From: Niastella sp. OAS944
GTDB lineage: Bacteria > Bacteroidota > Bacteroidia > Chitinophagales > Chitinophagaceae
Length of the DNA: 64,000 nucleotides
Direction: 5' to 3'
Assembly: GCA_024809215.1 (NCBI GenBank)
Contig: JANUBW010000001.1
Location: 992,001-1,056,000 of the forward strand
The position numbers and the translations under genes were made by a program. Under the pieces are notes generated by a model, which saw nothing but the letters and a program-made list of their open reading frames with translations, searched no databases and was not told the DNA's origin. Every line of letters begins with the position of its first letter. Within the stretch, counting starts at the first letter, position 1. Shown piece after piece: positions 52,106-61,117 of this stretch.

Positions 52106-53176
52106 ATGAAACAAACACCAACACTTGCGCAAAAGATATCACGCGATGCGTTGATCAGTGTTTTTATTTACGCATTGCCTGCCACACTGATGTTCCTTAC
52201 ATTTTATTTTACGGGCAGCCATCCGTGGCAACATCATGGCGATGCAGCACTACCTTTCAAAATGCCACATTTCCTCGAAGCGATCTTCAAGAACCTAAGC
52301 ACCTGGGGTCTGCCGCTTATTATGGTTGTATTGGGTGTTATTGAATTTGCAGCAGGTTTATACGAAAACAAATGGACCAAAAACGAACGGATCCTGGATA
52401 TAGTAAGTTTTATAGCGCCTAAGATCCTCATCCGCCCGCTCATTGCTTATTTTGGCTTATTGATATTACCGGTTATTTTACCTGACGGTAAAAATGCCTT
52501 TGCCTGGATACCTTTCTGGTGGGGCTTTTTTATAATTGCCATTGCCGATGACTTAACCCAGTACTGGTACCACCGCTTACATCACCAGTTGCCGTTCTTA
52601 TGGCGTTTTCATCGTACGCATCATTCAGCGCCATATATGGGTATGGCCATGGCCAGCAGGCAGAATATTATTTATACCATCTTCTTTTCGCAGATCTATT
52701 TAACTACTTCACTTACCTACCTGGGACTTGGTTATTCTGCGCTGTTTGTTACTGGCATAAAATCATTGATCACCACCGGTGCACATTCAAGCATTCCGTG
52801 GGATAAACCTTTTTATACCATCAAATGGTTAAAACCTATTGGCTGGGTGCTGGAGCGGCTTATATCAACACCCGCCACCCATCATGCACATCATGCCGAT
52901 ACTACCGATGATGGTGTAGGTCATTATAAAGGCAACTTTGGTAATATGTTCTTTTTGTGGGATGTGATCTTTAAAACAGGTATCATAACCCGTCAATACC
53001 CAAAATCGTATGGACTAAAGCATTATAAAGAAGAAGAATGGTATGCACAATTTATGTGGCCCATATTCAAATCGAAGAAAGAAGGCAGTGAACTAGCAGC
53101 CAACGGGCCAGAGGTTGGAGATGAAATAACTGAAGTAACCTTAAAACCAAAAGCCGAAAGCCTTCTTAGTTCTTAG
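52106..53176 (+). CDS. Membrane fatty-acid hydroxylase / sterol desaturase family
   Basis: 356 residues with 5-6 membrane segments. The histidine clusters of the integral membrane di-iron superfamily (PF04116) are clear: YHRLHH then FHRTHH (about residues 155-172), and THHAHHAD near 252-259. Such enzymes hydroxylate or desaturate fatty acids, sterols or carotenoids, using O2. It is the third gene of the sulfatase-peptide-hydroxylase group, so the substrate may be a sulfated or desulfated lipid; this is inference. The last 30 residues are charged and variable. Confidence 0.88.
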   Translation: MKQTPTLAQKISRDALISVFIYALPATLMFLTFYFTGSHPWQHHGDAALPFKMPHFLEAIFKNLSTWGLPLIMVVLGVIEFAAGLYENKWTKNERILDIVSFIAPKILIRPLIAYFGLLILPVILPDGKNAFAWIPFWWGFFIIAIADDLTQYWYHRLHHQLPFLWRFHRTHHSAPYMGMAMASRQNIIYTIFFSQIYLTTSLTYLGLGYSALFVTGIKSLITTGAHSSIPWDKPFYTIKWLKPIGWVLERLISTPATHHAHHADTTDDGVGHYKGNFGNMFFLWDVIFKTGIITRQYPKSYGLKHYKEEEWYAQFMWPIFKSKKEGSELAANGPEVGDEITEVTLKPKAESLLSS

Positions 53177-53186
53177 TAATAATTTT

Positions 53187-53260
53187 CAGTTATTCAGTTC
53201 GTAAGTTATTCAGTTGGTCAGTTGATTACAATAACTTACTAACTGAATAACTCAATAACT
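53187..53260. repeat. Strong inverted word repeat (TTATTCAGTT words)
   Basis: Left arm 53189-53210 and right arm 53230-53251 are complementary over 22 bases with a single mismatch and a 19-base loop. Words are GTTATTCAGTT and GTAAGTTATT; flanking bases carry further copies. It starts 10 bases after the hydroxylase stop. The rest of the gap to 53460 is AT-rich and without clear signals. Confidence 0.85.
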
Positions 53261-53460
53261 TTTGCTTGTAAGCTCTTTGTTATGATATCCACTTTTACTG
53301 ACATTGGCACGCTTTTTTAATAGTAGTGGCCGTTAAACAAAACATGGATATTCAGTAAATATGAACTAGCTTTTTAATACAGATAATTAATAATATCATA
53401 AACATCTTTTAACACTACAGTGATTAGAGATCATTTATTTCAAACCATTAAAATAATTAT

Positions 53461-53742
53461 ATGAGCACATTTACTGCCCGGGTTGAATTACATAATGCAA
53501 ACGCAACTGATTATAACAACTTATATGCTGAAATGAAGCAGGAATCACTGGTTGCAGCGGGCACCAAAGCCGAATCCGGGAATGTTGAATTTAAGAGCAA
53601 TGATAGATTATCTATCAAAGATGTGATCGATGCAGTAGTTCGTGCAGCCTCTAAAACAGGTAAGAAGTTTTCATTTACTGTGATGAAAGATAAAAACCTG
53701 GATAAACTGGAAAGCAGAATGCGCTATCACTTGCAACATTAG
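53461..53742 (+). CDS. Small protein of unknown function (93 residues)
   Basis: MSTFTARVELHNANATDYNNLY begins the protein; the middle reads EFKSNDRLSIKDVIDAVVRAASKTGKKFSFTVM and the end KLESRMRYHLQH. No signal peptide or membrane segment, mixed alpha/beta pattern, basic C-terminus. I do not recognise the family; it looks like the small single-domain proteins often found alone in Bacteroidota. Base composition matches its neighbours. No operon partner within 280 bases on either side. Confidence 0.65.
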   Translation: MSTFTARVELHNANATDYNNLYAEMKQESLVAAGTKAESGNVEFKSNDRLSIKDVIDAVVRAASKTGKKFSFTVMKDKNLDKLESRMRYHLQH

Positions 53743-53799
53743 TATTTTTTCCTTGTTAGAATACTTTCTATTAAGTGCATCATTATACCAATAAGATGC

Positions 53800-53907
53800 A
53801 GAAGTAAGCGGTACGAAGTACGAAGAGCCCGACATTCGGGCTCTTCGTATAAATTCAGAAGTCCTACTTCTTATTTCCTACTTCCTACCTCTTACCTCCT
53901 ACTTCTC
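53800..53907. repeat. GAAGTA / TACTTC word array around a perfect hairpin
   Basis: Left words GAAGTAAGCGGTACGAAGTACG (53801-53822) and right words TCCTACTTC, CCTACTTCCTACCTC, CCTACTTC (53862-53907) frame a 14-bp perfect stem with a 3-base loop at 53819-53849. Same dictionary as 2236-2325. The remaining gap to 54081 has a promoter candidate only. Confidence 0.7.
53819..53849. terminator. Perfect 14-bp stem-loop
   Basis: TACGAAGAGCCCGA pairs perfectly with TCGGGCTCTTCGTA across the loop CAT. No T run, so termination is possible but not certain. Confidence 0.5.
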
Positions 53908-54010
53908 TCCCCTATATTCGGCAAACTTCTACACATCAAAATGGGGAAAGAATTGTGGATTGCGGAATTCACAGCTACGAAACCGGTTTCGTTAATGTTT
54001 AAGCTTGCAT

Positions 54011-54041
54011 TTTGGCGGGGAGTAAAATTGGTTATACCTTG
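54011..54041 (+). promoter_or_regulatory. Possible promoter of the GH89 gene
   Basis: TTTG at 54011-54014, 20 bases, TACCTTG at 54035-54041, near the Bacteroidota TTTG-N20-TAnnTTTG pattern. Leader to ATG 54082 about 35 bases. Confidence 0.35.
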
Positions 54042-54081
54042 ACGCGCGTAACCCATTTGGTATGACAACCGCAAACAAGCT

Positions 54082-56289
54082 ATGCTAAAACGAGAAAGAA
54101 TTGCCAGGCCCTACAGCTTTATGCTCCTAATGATAATGCTGCTGCCCTTTACGATTGCCGCCCAACTAAACACCCAGGCCTCCAAAGCGCTTATTCAGCG
54201 CATATTGCCCAAAAACGCTACCCATTTTATTGTAGAATCAATTGCAGCCGAAAACGATAAAGACATTTTTGAAGTAGAAAGCCGCTCCGGTAAAATTGTA
54301 TTGCGTGGCAATAATGGCACCTCTGTAGCCTCTGCTTTATATCATTATCTTACCGAATACGCTCACTGCCAAATAACCTGGAATGGCACTAACCTTAATC
54401 TTCCCGCCAGCCTTCCGGTGGTAAAAGAAAAAGTACACAAGGCTACTCCATACACCTATCGCTATTATCTTAATTATTGCACCTTCAATTACAGTATGAG
54501 CTGGTGGGACTGGGACCGGTGGCAAAAAGAAATTGACTGGATGGCCCTGCATGGTATCAACATGCCGCTGGCCATTACTGGTGAAGAATATACCTGGTAC
54601 GTTGTATATAAAGAAATGGGCTTTAGCGATGAGGAGCTGAAAGACTTCTTTAGCGGCCCGGCATACTTTGGCTGGTTTTGGATGGGTAACCTCGACGCCT
54701 GGGGAGGCCCGCTGCCATTGAGCTGGATGAAAAGTCATAAAGTACTTCAGGAAAAGATATTGCAACGCGAAAGAGAACTGGGTATGAAACCTGTATTACC
54801 TGCCTTTACGGGTCACGTACCACCAGCTTTTAAAAAGAAATACCCCAACGCCAAACTAAAAGCCACCAACTGGACGAATGGTTTTGCCGACACCTATATT
54901 CTCGATTCGGAAGATCCATTGTTCGCAGAAATTGGAAAGAAGTTCCTGCAAAAACAAACACAGTTATTTGGTACCGATCACCTGTATTCAGCAGATACCT
55001 TTAATGAGAACGAACCGCCTTCAGATGACCCAACTTTTTTATCGGCCCTAAGCGCACGTATTTATGAGGGAATGAAGCAGGCCGATACCGCCGCCACCTG
55101 GGTAATGCAAGGCTGGTTATTTTATAGCGATAGAAAATTCTGGAAAGCGCCACAAATAGAAGCATTGCTAAAAGCAGTGCCCGGCGATAAAATGTTGTTG
55201 CTCGACCTGGCCGCAGAAATAGAACCTGTATGGAAACGTACAAACGCATTTTACGACAAGCCGTGGATCTGGAATATGTTGCACAATTTTGGTGGCAATG
55301 TAAACCTCTTTGGCCGTATGGACGGCATAGCTACCGGCCCGGCCGATGCATTGAACGATAAAACATCGGGCAAAATGTGGGGCATTGGGTTAACCATGGA
55401 AGCCATTGAACAAAACCCCGTGATGTATGAACTAATGACACAACACACCTGGCAAACAGAACCTATTGCACTGGATGCCTGGATACCCAAATATGTGTTG
55501 AACCGTTACGCTGCCAACAGCACCGACCTGGTGAATGCCTGGCAGGTACTACGGCAAACAGTTTACAATGGGAAAGAAATACGTGATGGCGCCGAATCAA
55601 TTGTTACCGGCCGCCCAACGTTTGACTCCACTACCATTTGGACACGAACCAAACTCAATTACGATCGCCGCGCATTATTACCGGCCTGGGACCTGTTTAT
55701 ACAGTCGGCCGGCAAAGGCATAAATACCGATGGCTTCCAATACGATCTGGTTGACATAACCCGCCAGGTACTGGCCAACTATGCCGGACCGTTACAAAAG
55801 AAATGGGTAGCTGCTTATAAAGAAAAAGATACTGCTGCCTTTAATAAATACAGCAAAGCATTTATACAACTCATAAGTGATATGGATGTATTGCTTGCCA
55901 CCCGTAAAGATTTTATGCTGGGCCCCTGGTTATCTACCGCCCGCAGCCATGGCACCACGCCTGCAGAAAAAGCATTGTATGAGCAGAACGCCCGTGACCT
56001 TATCACTTTGTGGGGCGATGCTAATAGTCCCCTGCATGAATACTCAAACCGCCAATGGAGCGGATTGCTGAATGATTTCTACAAACCACGCTGGCAACAA
56101 TTCTTTGCCATGTTGCAGCAATCTTTACGCACCGGCGCCGAGCCCGATCTAAAGCAATTTGAGGCAACCATTAAGGATTGGGAATGGAAATGGGTGAAAA
56201 TGCAGAAGGCGTTTCCGGTTGAACCGGTTGGTAATAGCGTTGCTGTTTCGTTACAGATGTATAAGAAGTACAGGAAAGAAGTTGAATAG
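54082..56289 (+). CDS. GH89 alpha-N-acetylglucosaminidase (NAGLU-like)
   Basis: 735 residues, full length for the family. Signal peptide about 1-27 (FMLLMIMLLPFTIAAQ). Small N-terminal domain, then the GH89 barrel with the hallmark MSWWDWDRWQKEIDWMALHG, INMPLAITGEE, YFGWFWMGNLDAWGGPLP, PAFTGHVPPAFKKKYP and ADTFNENEPPSDD (a likely catalytic Glu region), followed by a helical C-terminal domain. It removes terminal alpha-linked GlcNAc, for example from heparan-type or mucin-type glycans. It may cooperate with the nearby sulfatase and the second SusC/SusD pair. No T9SS domain is present, so it is probably periplasmic. Confidence 0.93.
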   Translation: MLKRERIARPYSFMLLMIMLLPFTIAAQLNTQASKALIQRILPKNATHFIVESIAAENDKDIFEVESRSGKIVLRGNNGTSVASALYHYLTEYAHCQITWNGTNLNLPASLPVVKEKVHKATPYTYRYYLNYCTFNYSMSWWDWDRWQKEIDWMALHGINMPLAITGEEYTWYVVYKEMGFSDEELKDFFSGPAYFGWFWMGNLDAWGGPLPLSWMKSHKVLQEKILQRERELGMKPVLPAFTGHVPPAFKKKYPNAKLKATNWTNGFADTYILDSEDPLFAEIGKKFLQKQTQLFGTDHLYSADTFNENEPPSDDPTFLSALSARIYEGMKQADTAATWVMQGWLFYSDRKFWKAPQIEALLKAVPGDKMLLLDLAAEIEPVWKRTNAFYDKPWIWNMLHNFGGNVNLFGRMDGIATGPADALNDKTSGKMWGIGLTMEAIEQNPVMYELMTQHTWQTEPIALDAWIPKYVLNRYAANSTDLVNAWQVLRQTVYNGKEIRDGAESIVTGRPTFDSTTIWTRTKLNYDRRALLPAWDLFIQSAGKGINTDGFQYDLVDITRQVLANYAGPLQKKWVAAYKEKDTAAFNKYSKAFIQLISDMDVLLATRKDFMLGPWLSTARSHGTTPAEKALYEQNARDLITLWGDANSPLHEYSNRQWSGLLNDFYKPRWQQFFAMLQQSLRTGAEPDLKQFEATIKDWEWKWVKMQKAFPVEPVGNSVAVSLQMYKKYRKEVE

Positions 56290-56325
56290 TTAGAATCACA
56301 ATAGTTCATTTTAATACAGGTTCAC

Positions 56326-57327
56326 CTAATTAAATCTATACACTACTCCAGGTAACCACCGTCCAAACTGATATTGTGGAACAAACGTAAGCGTATTCTT
56401 ATTTTTGGCAGTGGCGGCTTGTTCAGATTTTAATTTTGCATAGCGGTGATAATTATTTACCACCTGACGGCCAATTAAATGGCCAAGGACACCACCAATT
56501 AACACATCTGAAGCCCAGTGTTTATTTTCTGTTATACGGCTTAAACCAATAACAGATGCAGCGCTATAAGCTGCTATCTTCACAAGCGGCCGGTCGCTAT
56601 ACTCCATAGCATATACCGTTGCAGCAGCAAAGGCAAGGGTTGTATGTCCTGAAGGGAATGATGTATAAGAATAGCTATTGGGTTTATTACCGTTCGCATC
56701 TTTTTTAAACTGATAGAACGGGCCATGCCAGGTGGGGCTATTTGAATTTGTTTCAGGATTATAATAATATGGCCTTTGCCGGCCCGATAAAAACTTGGCA
56801 GCCTCAAAGATCACTGCAGAAGTTATATATGCCTGTGTTGCCAGCAAGGTGGTGGTCTTTATCTTTTCATTCTTGAACGCCCAGCCATATACGCCCAGGG
56901 CTGCCAGCGTATATACTTCATAGGGCCCGCCAAAGCGGGTAACATACTTACTGGTATTTACCAGCGTAGTACTTTTCTGCCGCCAGTCCACTGCGTTTTT
57001 ACTTATGGGAACGTCAAGCAACAATACAGCACCGGTGGCAGCTACAACTGCTGCTGTACGGTACCATAAACGTGGTTTTGCATGAAAAGGCGAAGTGACC
57101 TGTTGTTTTAGATCATGCGCCAATAAACCAAAGTAAACGGGGAATGTTATCCTTGTTTTTTGATTGTAGAATTCCTTCCTTATACTGTCCTTGTTCTCTC
57201 TTTTTAGTGGCGGAGGCAGTCTGCTCAGGCTATCCATTCTTCTCCATATATCCTTTTGTGCCTGGGTAGTAATGGTTAACGATAACAGCAGCAACCATAA
57301 AGTACCATATCTATATCTGCAGCCCAT
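56326..57327 (-). CDS. PAP2-family membrane-associated phosphatase
   Basis: 333 residues. Signal-type N-terminus (GTLWLLLLSLTITTQAQ) and one or two membrane segments. The acid phosphatase signature is complete: KFLSGRQRP (motif 1), SYTSFPSGHTT (motif 2) and GLSRITENKHWASDV (motif 3), around residues 180-275. The family removes phosphate from lipid phosphates such as undecaprenyl or phosphatidate phosphates, at the periplasmic side. It is convergent with the GH89 gene (36-base gap). No clear link with the glycan genes. Confidence 0.9.
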   Translation of the reverse strand: MGCRYRYGTLWLLLLSLTITTQAQKDIWRRMDSLSRLPPPLKRENKDSIRKEFYNQKTRITFPVYFGLLAHDLKQQVTSPFHAKPRLWYRTAAVVAATGAVLLLDVPISKNAVDWRQKSTTLVNTSKYVTRFGGPYEVYTLAALGVYGWAFKNEKIKTTTLLATQAYITSAVIFEAAKFLSGRQRPYYYNPETNSNSPTWHGPFYQFKKDANGNKPNSYSYTSFPSGHTTLAFAAATVYAMEYSDRPLVKIAAYSAASVIGLSRITENKHWASDVLIGGVLGHLIGRQVVNNYHRYAKLKSEQAATAKNKNTLTFVPQYQFGRWLPGVVYRFN

Positions 57328-57437
57328 ACATATACAAATGGTGTGAATATTGGTAACCTAAAAAAGCATTAAAAAATTATGCCATAGGTTTTCACGCCAG
57401 GTATAAGCTACAGTCTAAATCTGAATAAATATTGAAG

Positions 57438-58601
57438 CTATGCTTTCAAACTTCTTACAATTCCCAATTCAAGTCCACGTAATTCTGCCAGCCCGCGCAA
57501 ACGTCCAATGGCACTATAACCGGGATAGGTAGTCTTTTTTAGATCATCGAGCATCTGGTGGCCATGATCGGGCCGCATAGGCAGCGTAATACCTCTCCGT
57601 TGCATTACCAGCACCAGTTCTTTTATTACGGCATACATATCTACATCACCGGTAAGATGATCGGCCTCATAAAAATTACCCTGCCCGTCTCGCTTAGTGC
57701 TACGCAGATGTATAAAATGTATATGATCGCCGTAACGTTGTACCATACCTGGCAGATCGTTATCGGGCCTAACACCCAACGAACCTGTACAATAACACAA
57801 TCCATTTGCTTTTGAAGGCACCGCCTGCAACATATCTTTTACATCCTGCTCGGTACTCATAATACGCGGCAATCCCAATACAGGGTATGGCGGATCATCG
57901 GGGTGTATGGCCATTTGCAAACCACACTCCTCTGCTACCGGTACTACCTGTTGTAAAAAGTAGATCAAATGGGCTTTCAGCTTTTGAGCATCAATATGAT
58001 GATAGGTGGTTAAAGCAGCCAGCACCTGTTCTTTGGTAAATGGTACATCACTACCCGGTAAACCCAGCAGCGCATTGCGATACAGCGTTTCCTTTTTTTG
58101 TGGCTTTATGGTATTGAGGTATACCCTTGCTTCATCGAGCTCTTCTTTTGTATATTCTTTTTCTGCGCCCGGCCTTTCAAGCATAAATACATCAAAGGCA
58201 ACAAAGGCCAGCCTTTCGAAGAAAAGGGCCTTACTGCCGTCGGGCATTTCATAATCGATATCTGTACGTACCCAATCGAGTATGGGCATGAAATTATAGG
58301 TGATCACTTTCAGTCCGCAGGCAGCCACATTACGCATGCTTTGCTTATAGTTTGCTATGTACTGTTGATAGTTGCCGGTTTGCTTCTTAATATCTTCATG
58401 CACCGGCAGGCTTTCAATGACCGTCCAGCTCATGCCGGCCGCTTCAATCATTGCCTTACGCTTGTTGATCTCTTCTATAGTCCATACATCACCAACAGGT
58501 ATATGGTGCAGTGCAGTAACAACACCTGTACATCCTGCCTGCCGTATATGTTGTAAAGGAACGGGATCATTTGGCCCAAACCAACGCATTGTATATTCCA
58601 T
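57438..58601 (-). CDS. uxuA: Mannonate dehydratase
   Basis: 387 residues from ATG 58601 ([16 protein letters not shown]), close to the usual length of about 390. The sequence shows [71 protein letters not shown] and [17 protein letters not shown], all conserved in UxuA. The enzyme dehydrates D-mannonate to 2-keto-3-deoxygluconate in hexuronate breakdown, in the cytoplasm. An upstream extension of 20 codons would translate the word array between this gene and the esterase and is rejected. It follows the esterase gene on the same strand by 53 bases. Confidence 0.92.
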   Translation of the reverse strand: MEYTMRWFGPNDPVPLQHIRQAGCTGVVTALHHIPVGDVWTIEEINKRKAMIEAAGMSWTVIESLPVHEDIKKQTGNYQQYIANYKQSMRNVAACGLKVITYNFMPILDWVRTDIDYEMPDGSKALFFERLAFVAFDVFMLERPGAEKEYTKEELDEARVYLNTIKPQKKETLYRNALLGLPGSDVPFTKEQVLAALTTYHHIDAQKLKAHLIYFLQQVVPVAEECGLQMAIHPDDPPYPVLGLPRIMSTEQDVKDMLQAVPSKANGLCYCTGSLGVRPDNDLPGMVQRYGDHIHFIHLRSTKRDGQGNFYEADHLTGDVDMYAVIKELVLVMQRRGITLPMRPDHGHQMLDDLKKTTYPGYSAIGRLRGLAELRGLELGIVRSLKA

Positions 58602-58606
58602 AGTAA

Positions 58607-58645
58607 AATATTGAATGTCGAATATTGAATGTTGAATGTTGAAGT
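58607..58645. repeat. AATATTGAATGTCG word array
   Basis: Tandem 14-mer-like words AATATTGAATGTCG, AATATTGAATGTTG, AATGTTGAAG between the esterase stop and the uxuA start on the minus strand. Confidence 0.7.
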
Positions 58646-58654
58646 TAATACAGG

Positions 58655-60577
58655 TTACCAACTATCTGTCCTAAATGGCGAGGCCGGTAAACTTTCTTTA
58701 TTATACAAGTTAGCACCTTCCGGATTATCGGCCCAGGCATAACGAACGGCTACGGGTTGCGGCACCTTATCGCTCCATACAATTACATTTTTACCCTCAA
58801 TGGCAGCCTTTGCCCATACAAATTTTTTATCGTCGCCTGCAATGGCAAAATATTTCAACTCACCACCGCCTTTCGCAATTAAACCGCTGCCGGTGTTGCT
58901 GAACGTAAGAATTATTTTATTGCCCATGATCTTCGATGACGCTAATAGCGGACCGGAATACACTACTTTATTATCGCCATCATTTCTTTGCGCCCAAAGC
59001 GCCAGCCGTTTACCTACATCTTCTTTATTCAACGGATGAATATCATTCCATTCACCTATATCACTTATTACGGCCATGCCGGTATTGGGTAATGACAATG
59101 TTTTTAATTGCGCTTCACGGGTCATAGCCCAACTGCTTTCACCGGGCACCTCTTTTGTTTGCATATAATTAGCCAGCTGAACAAACAGGAATGGAAAATT
59201 GCCCTGTTTCCATTGCTGCCGCCAGGTAGTTATTACAGCCGGAAATAAAGTACGATACTCTACAGGCCGGCCCGCATTACTTTCGCCCTGGTACCAGATA
59301 ACGCCTTTTATACTATAGTTCAACATAGGTGCTATCATTGCATTGAACAAACCTGTTGGCTGGTATTGAAAAAAAGTTTGCGGGGGTAATGGCGGCGCTG
59401 TTGTTCCCAATGCAAAACGCCATTCACCGGTAAGATCGATCACTTCATTGTCTGATACCAATTGATAAGGTTTGTCGGCAATAAATCCACCGCGGCCAAC
59501 ACTATTTATCACTCTTACTACAATTGTATTCTTACCGGGTTGTAACATGCCCGCTGGTAATTCATATCGCCGTGGGGGATACTGATAGCCAACCGTTCCC
59601 GCAAAGCGGCCATTTACAAATACCGAGTCCTGGTCAACAATTCTACCCAATAATAATTTCACCGGTTTACCAGTCATAGAAGCAGGCACTTCAATATCTT
59701 TTCTAAACCAAACCACTCCATTTGCTTTTAAACCGTGCTCATCCCAATAACCAGGTATGGGCATAGTAGCCCAACTGCTAACATCATAGGTGGGGTTGTA
59801 CCAGGGTTTTGATTCATGTAATCCTTTATCATTCGCCCAAATGGTTTGATACCAGTTATCGCGAAACTGCCGTTCCGCATTTCTAATACTGTCTATATAA
59901 CCATCTCGTTTGTATTTAGCCAATACCTCCAGGTGTTTGGGAAACGGTTTTAAAGCATCGGCATTTAACCAGGCTTCGGCGGGCGAACCGCCTACACTGG
60001 CTTTTATTAAACCAATGGGTATTTTATTTTTTTCATACAGGCTTTTGGCAAAGAAATAACCCACCGCTGTAAACTGTAAAACGGTTTGTGGATTAGCTGC
60101 CACCCAGCTACCCGACTCAAAATCTGTTCTTGCTTTTTGAAACTCAAAAGTGGTAGCTACATTAAACTGTCTGATGGCCGGGTTGGTTGATTGAGCTATT
60201 ACTGCTGCGTATTTCTCCTTTACCCGTTCCATGGGCAGCTCCATATTCGATTGCCCCGAACACACCCACACATCACCAATCAAAATATTCTTTATAGTTA
60301 TTTGATTACTGCCTCTGATCTCCATATCGTACGGCCCGCCCGACTTTTGCGCAGAAAGCGTCACCCGCCAGGTGCTGTCGGCGCCGGCAGTTGCGGAGTA
60401 AGTATTATTATTAAAAAGTACACTTACCTTTTCACCCACAGCGGCCCAACCCCAAATGGTTAATTTGGCATTACGCTGCAACACCATGTTGTCGCTGATC
60501 AAGCGAGGGAGACGTATTTGAGCAACGATGGTAGTGTATAAGAAAATTGAAATTAATATGGCAAATATGCGGATCAT
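58655..60577 (-). CDS. Sialate O-acetylesterase-like SGNH esterase
   Basis: 640 residues with signal peptide [20 protein letters not shown]. An N-terminal beta domain ([23 protein letters not shown]) precedes the SGNH-type SASA fold: [14 protein letters not shown] with the nucleophile serine, an inserted beta-sandwich (about residues 270-400), [18 protein letters not shown], and a C-terminal Asp/His in [17 protein letters not shown]. The family is named for sialate O-acetylesterase, but Bacteroidota members beside xylan genes act as acetylxylan esterases. With UxuA and an alpha-glucuronidase nearby, removal of acetyl groups from glucuronoxylan is the more likely role here (inference). Confidence 0.87.
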   Translation of the reverse strand: MIRIFAILISIFLYTTIVAQIRLPRLISDNMVLQRNAKLTIWGWAAVGEKVSVLFNNNTYSATAGADSTWRVTLSAQKSGGPYDMEIRGSNQITIKNILIGDVWVCSGQSNMELPMERVKEKYAAVIAQSTNPAIRQFNVATTFEFQKARTDFESGSWVAANPQTVLQFTAVGYFFAKSLYEKNKIPIGLIKASVGGSPAEAWLNADALKPFPKHLEVLAKYKRDGYIDSIRNAERQFRDNWYQTIWANDKGLHESKPWYNPTYDVSSWATMPIPGYWDEHGLKANGVVWFRKDIEVPASMTGKPVKLLLGRIVDQDSVFVNGRFAGTVGYQYPPRRYELPAGMLQPGKNTIVVRVINSVGRGGFIADKPYQLVSDNEVIDLTGEWRFALGTTAPPLPPQTFFQYQPTGLFNAMIAPMLNYSIKGVIWYQGESNAGRPVEYRTLFPAVITTWRQQWKQGNFPFLFVQLANYMQTKEVPGESSWAMTREAQLKTLSLPNTGMAVISDIGEWNDIHPLNKEDVGKRLALWAQRNDGDNKVVYSGPLLASSKIMGNKIILTFSNTGSGLIAKGGGELKYFAIAGDDKKFVWAKAAIEGKNVIVWSDKVPQPVAVRYAWADNPEGANLYNKESLPASPFRTDSW

Positions 60578-60587
60578 AGTTTATGTT

Positions 60588-60960
60588 TCATGTTGCAGGT
60601 TCCAGGTTGCAGGTTAGTTTTTTGATTTAATTTAAGATACTCATTCTAAGTTACTGTTACCTGTTGCCGGGGTCTATATTCCGGGGCCACCGATTTTCCG
60701 TAACAGTTCACAGTTCATTGTTCACAGTTCACAGTGTTTTAGTCTATGTAGTTCCCTGAAACTTGAAACATGTAACCTGCAACAGTTTTCTGAAACCGGA
60801 ACCCGGTAACTGGTAACTTCTTTTCTAACCGTACAGTTCACAGTGTAAGTTTTAGGCTATGTATTTCCCTGCAACTTGAAACCTGAAACTTGTAACAGTT
60901 TTCTGTATTTCCCGGAAACCGGAACCCGGTAACTGGTAACTTCTCTTCAACTCCAACTTC
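60588..60960. repeat. Direct ~100-bp repeat pair and CAGGTTGCAGG word array
   Basis: After CATGTTGCAGG / CCAGGTTGCAGG words (60588-60618) come two long related units: unit A at about 60723-60825 and unit B at about 60834-60945. Both read CAGTTCACAGTG, CTATGTA-TTCCCTG, AACTTGAAAC, TGTAAC, AACAGTTTTCTG, then AAACCGGAACCCGGTAACTG and GTAACTTCT. The array is 5' of both flanking genes (esterase and LacI). The 538-base gap 60578-61115 otherwise holds the operator. Confidence 0.8.
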
Positions 60961-61041
60961 CCAACATTTTCAACACGCTAATCAATACTGATAATCAACT
61001 TGTTAACAATTAACGACACTAATTTAGCCATAAAAATGAAT

Positions 61042-61061
61042 CAATGTAACCGATTACATTG
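61042..61061. promoter_or_regulatory. LacI-family operator 1
   Basis: Imperfect palindrome centred on CG: ATGTAACCGATTACAT at 61044-61059 (9 of 10 pairs symmetric over 61042-61061). This is the standard ATGTAAnCGnTTACAT type of LacI-family site. It overlaps a TTG at 61059-61061 that could be the -33 of a promoter with TACCTTTA at 61085-61092. Confidence 0.75.
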
Positions 61062-61101
61062 TTTTTTTAAAAAAAATTTTCTTTTACCTTTACTATCACA
61101 T

Positions 61102-61117
61102 ATGTAAGCGATTGTAT
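61102..61117. promoter_or_regulatory. LacI-family operator 2 overlapping the regulator start codon
   Basis: ATGTAAGCGATTGTAT at 61102-61117 keeps the left half-site and the central CG and is degenerate on the right half. It ends inside the ATG (61116-61118) of the LacI gene, which suggests autoregulation. Confidence 0.55.

Noticed and set aside
58602-58661. N-terminal extension of mannonate dehydratase overlapping the esterase gene
   Set aside because: The extra residues come from the AATATTGAATG word array; UxuA homology begins at ATG 58601.
60588-60960. MITE or insertion sequence remnant
   Set aside because: No terminal inverted repeats with target duplication and no transposase trace; better described as repeated word units.
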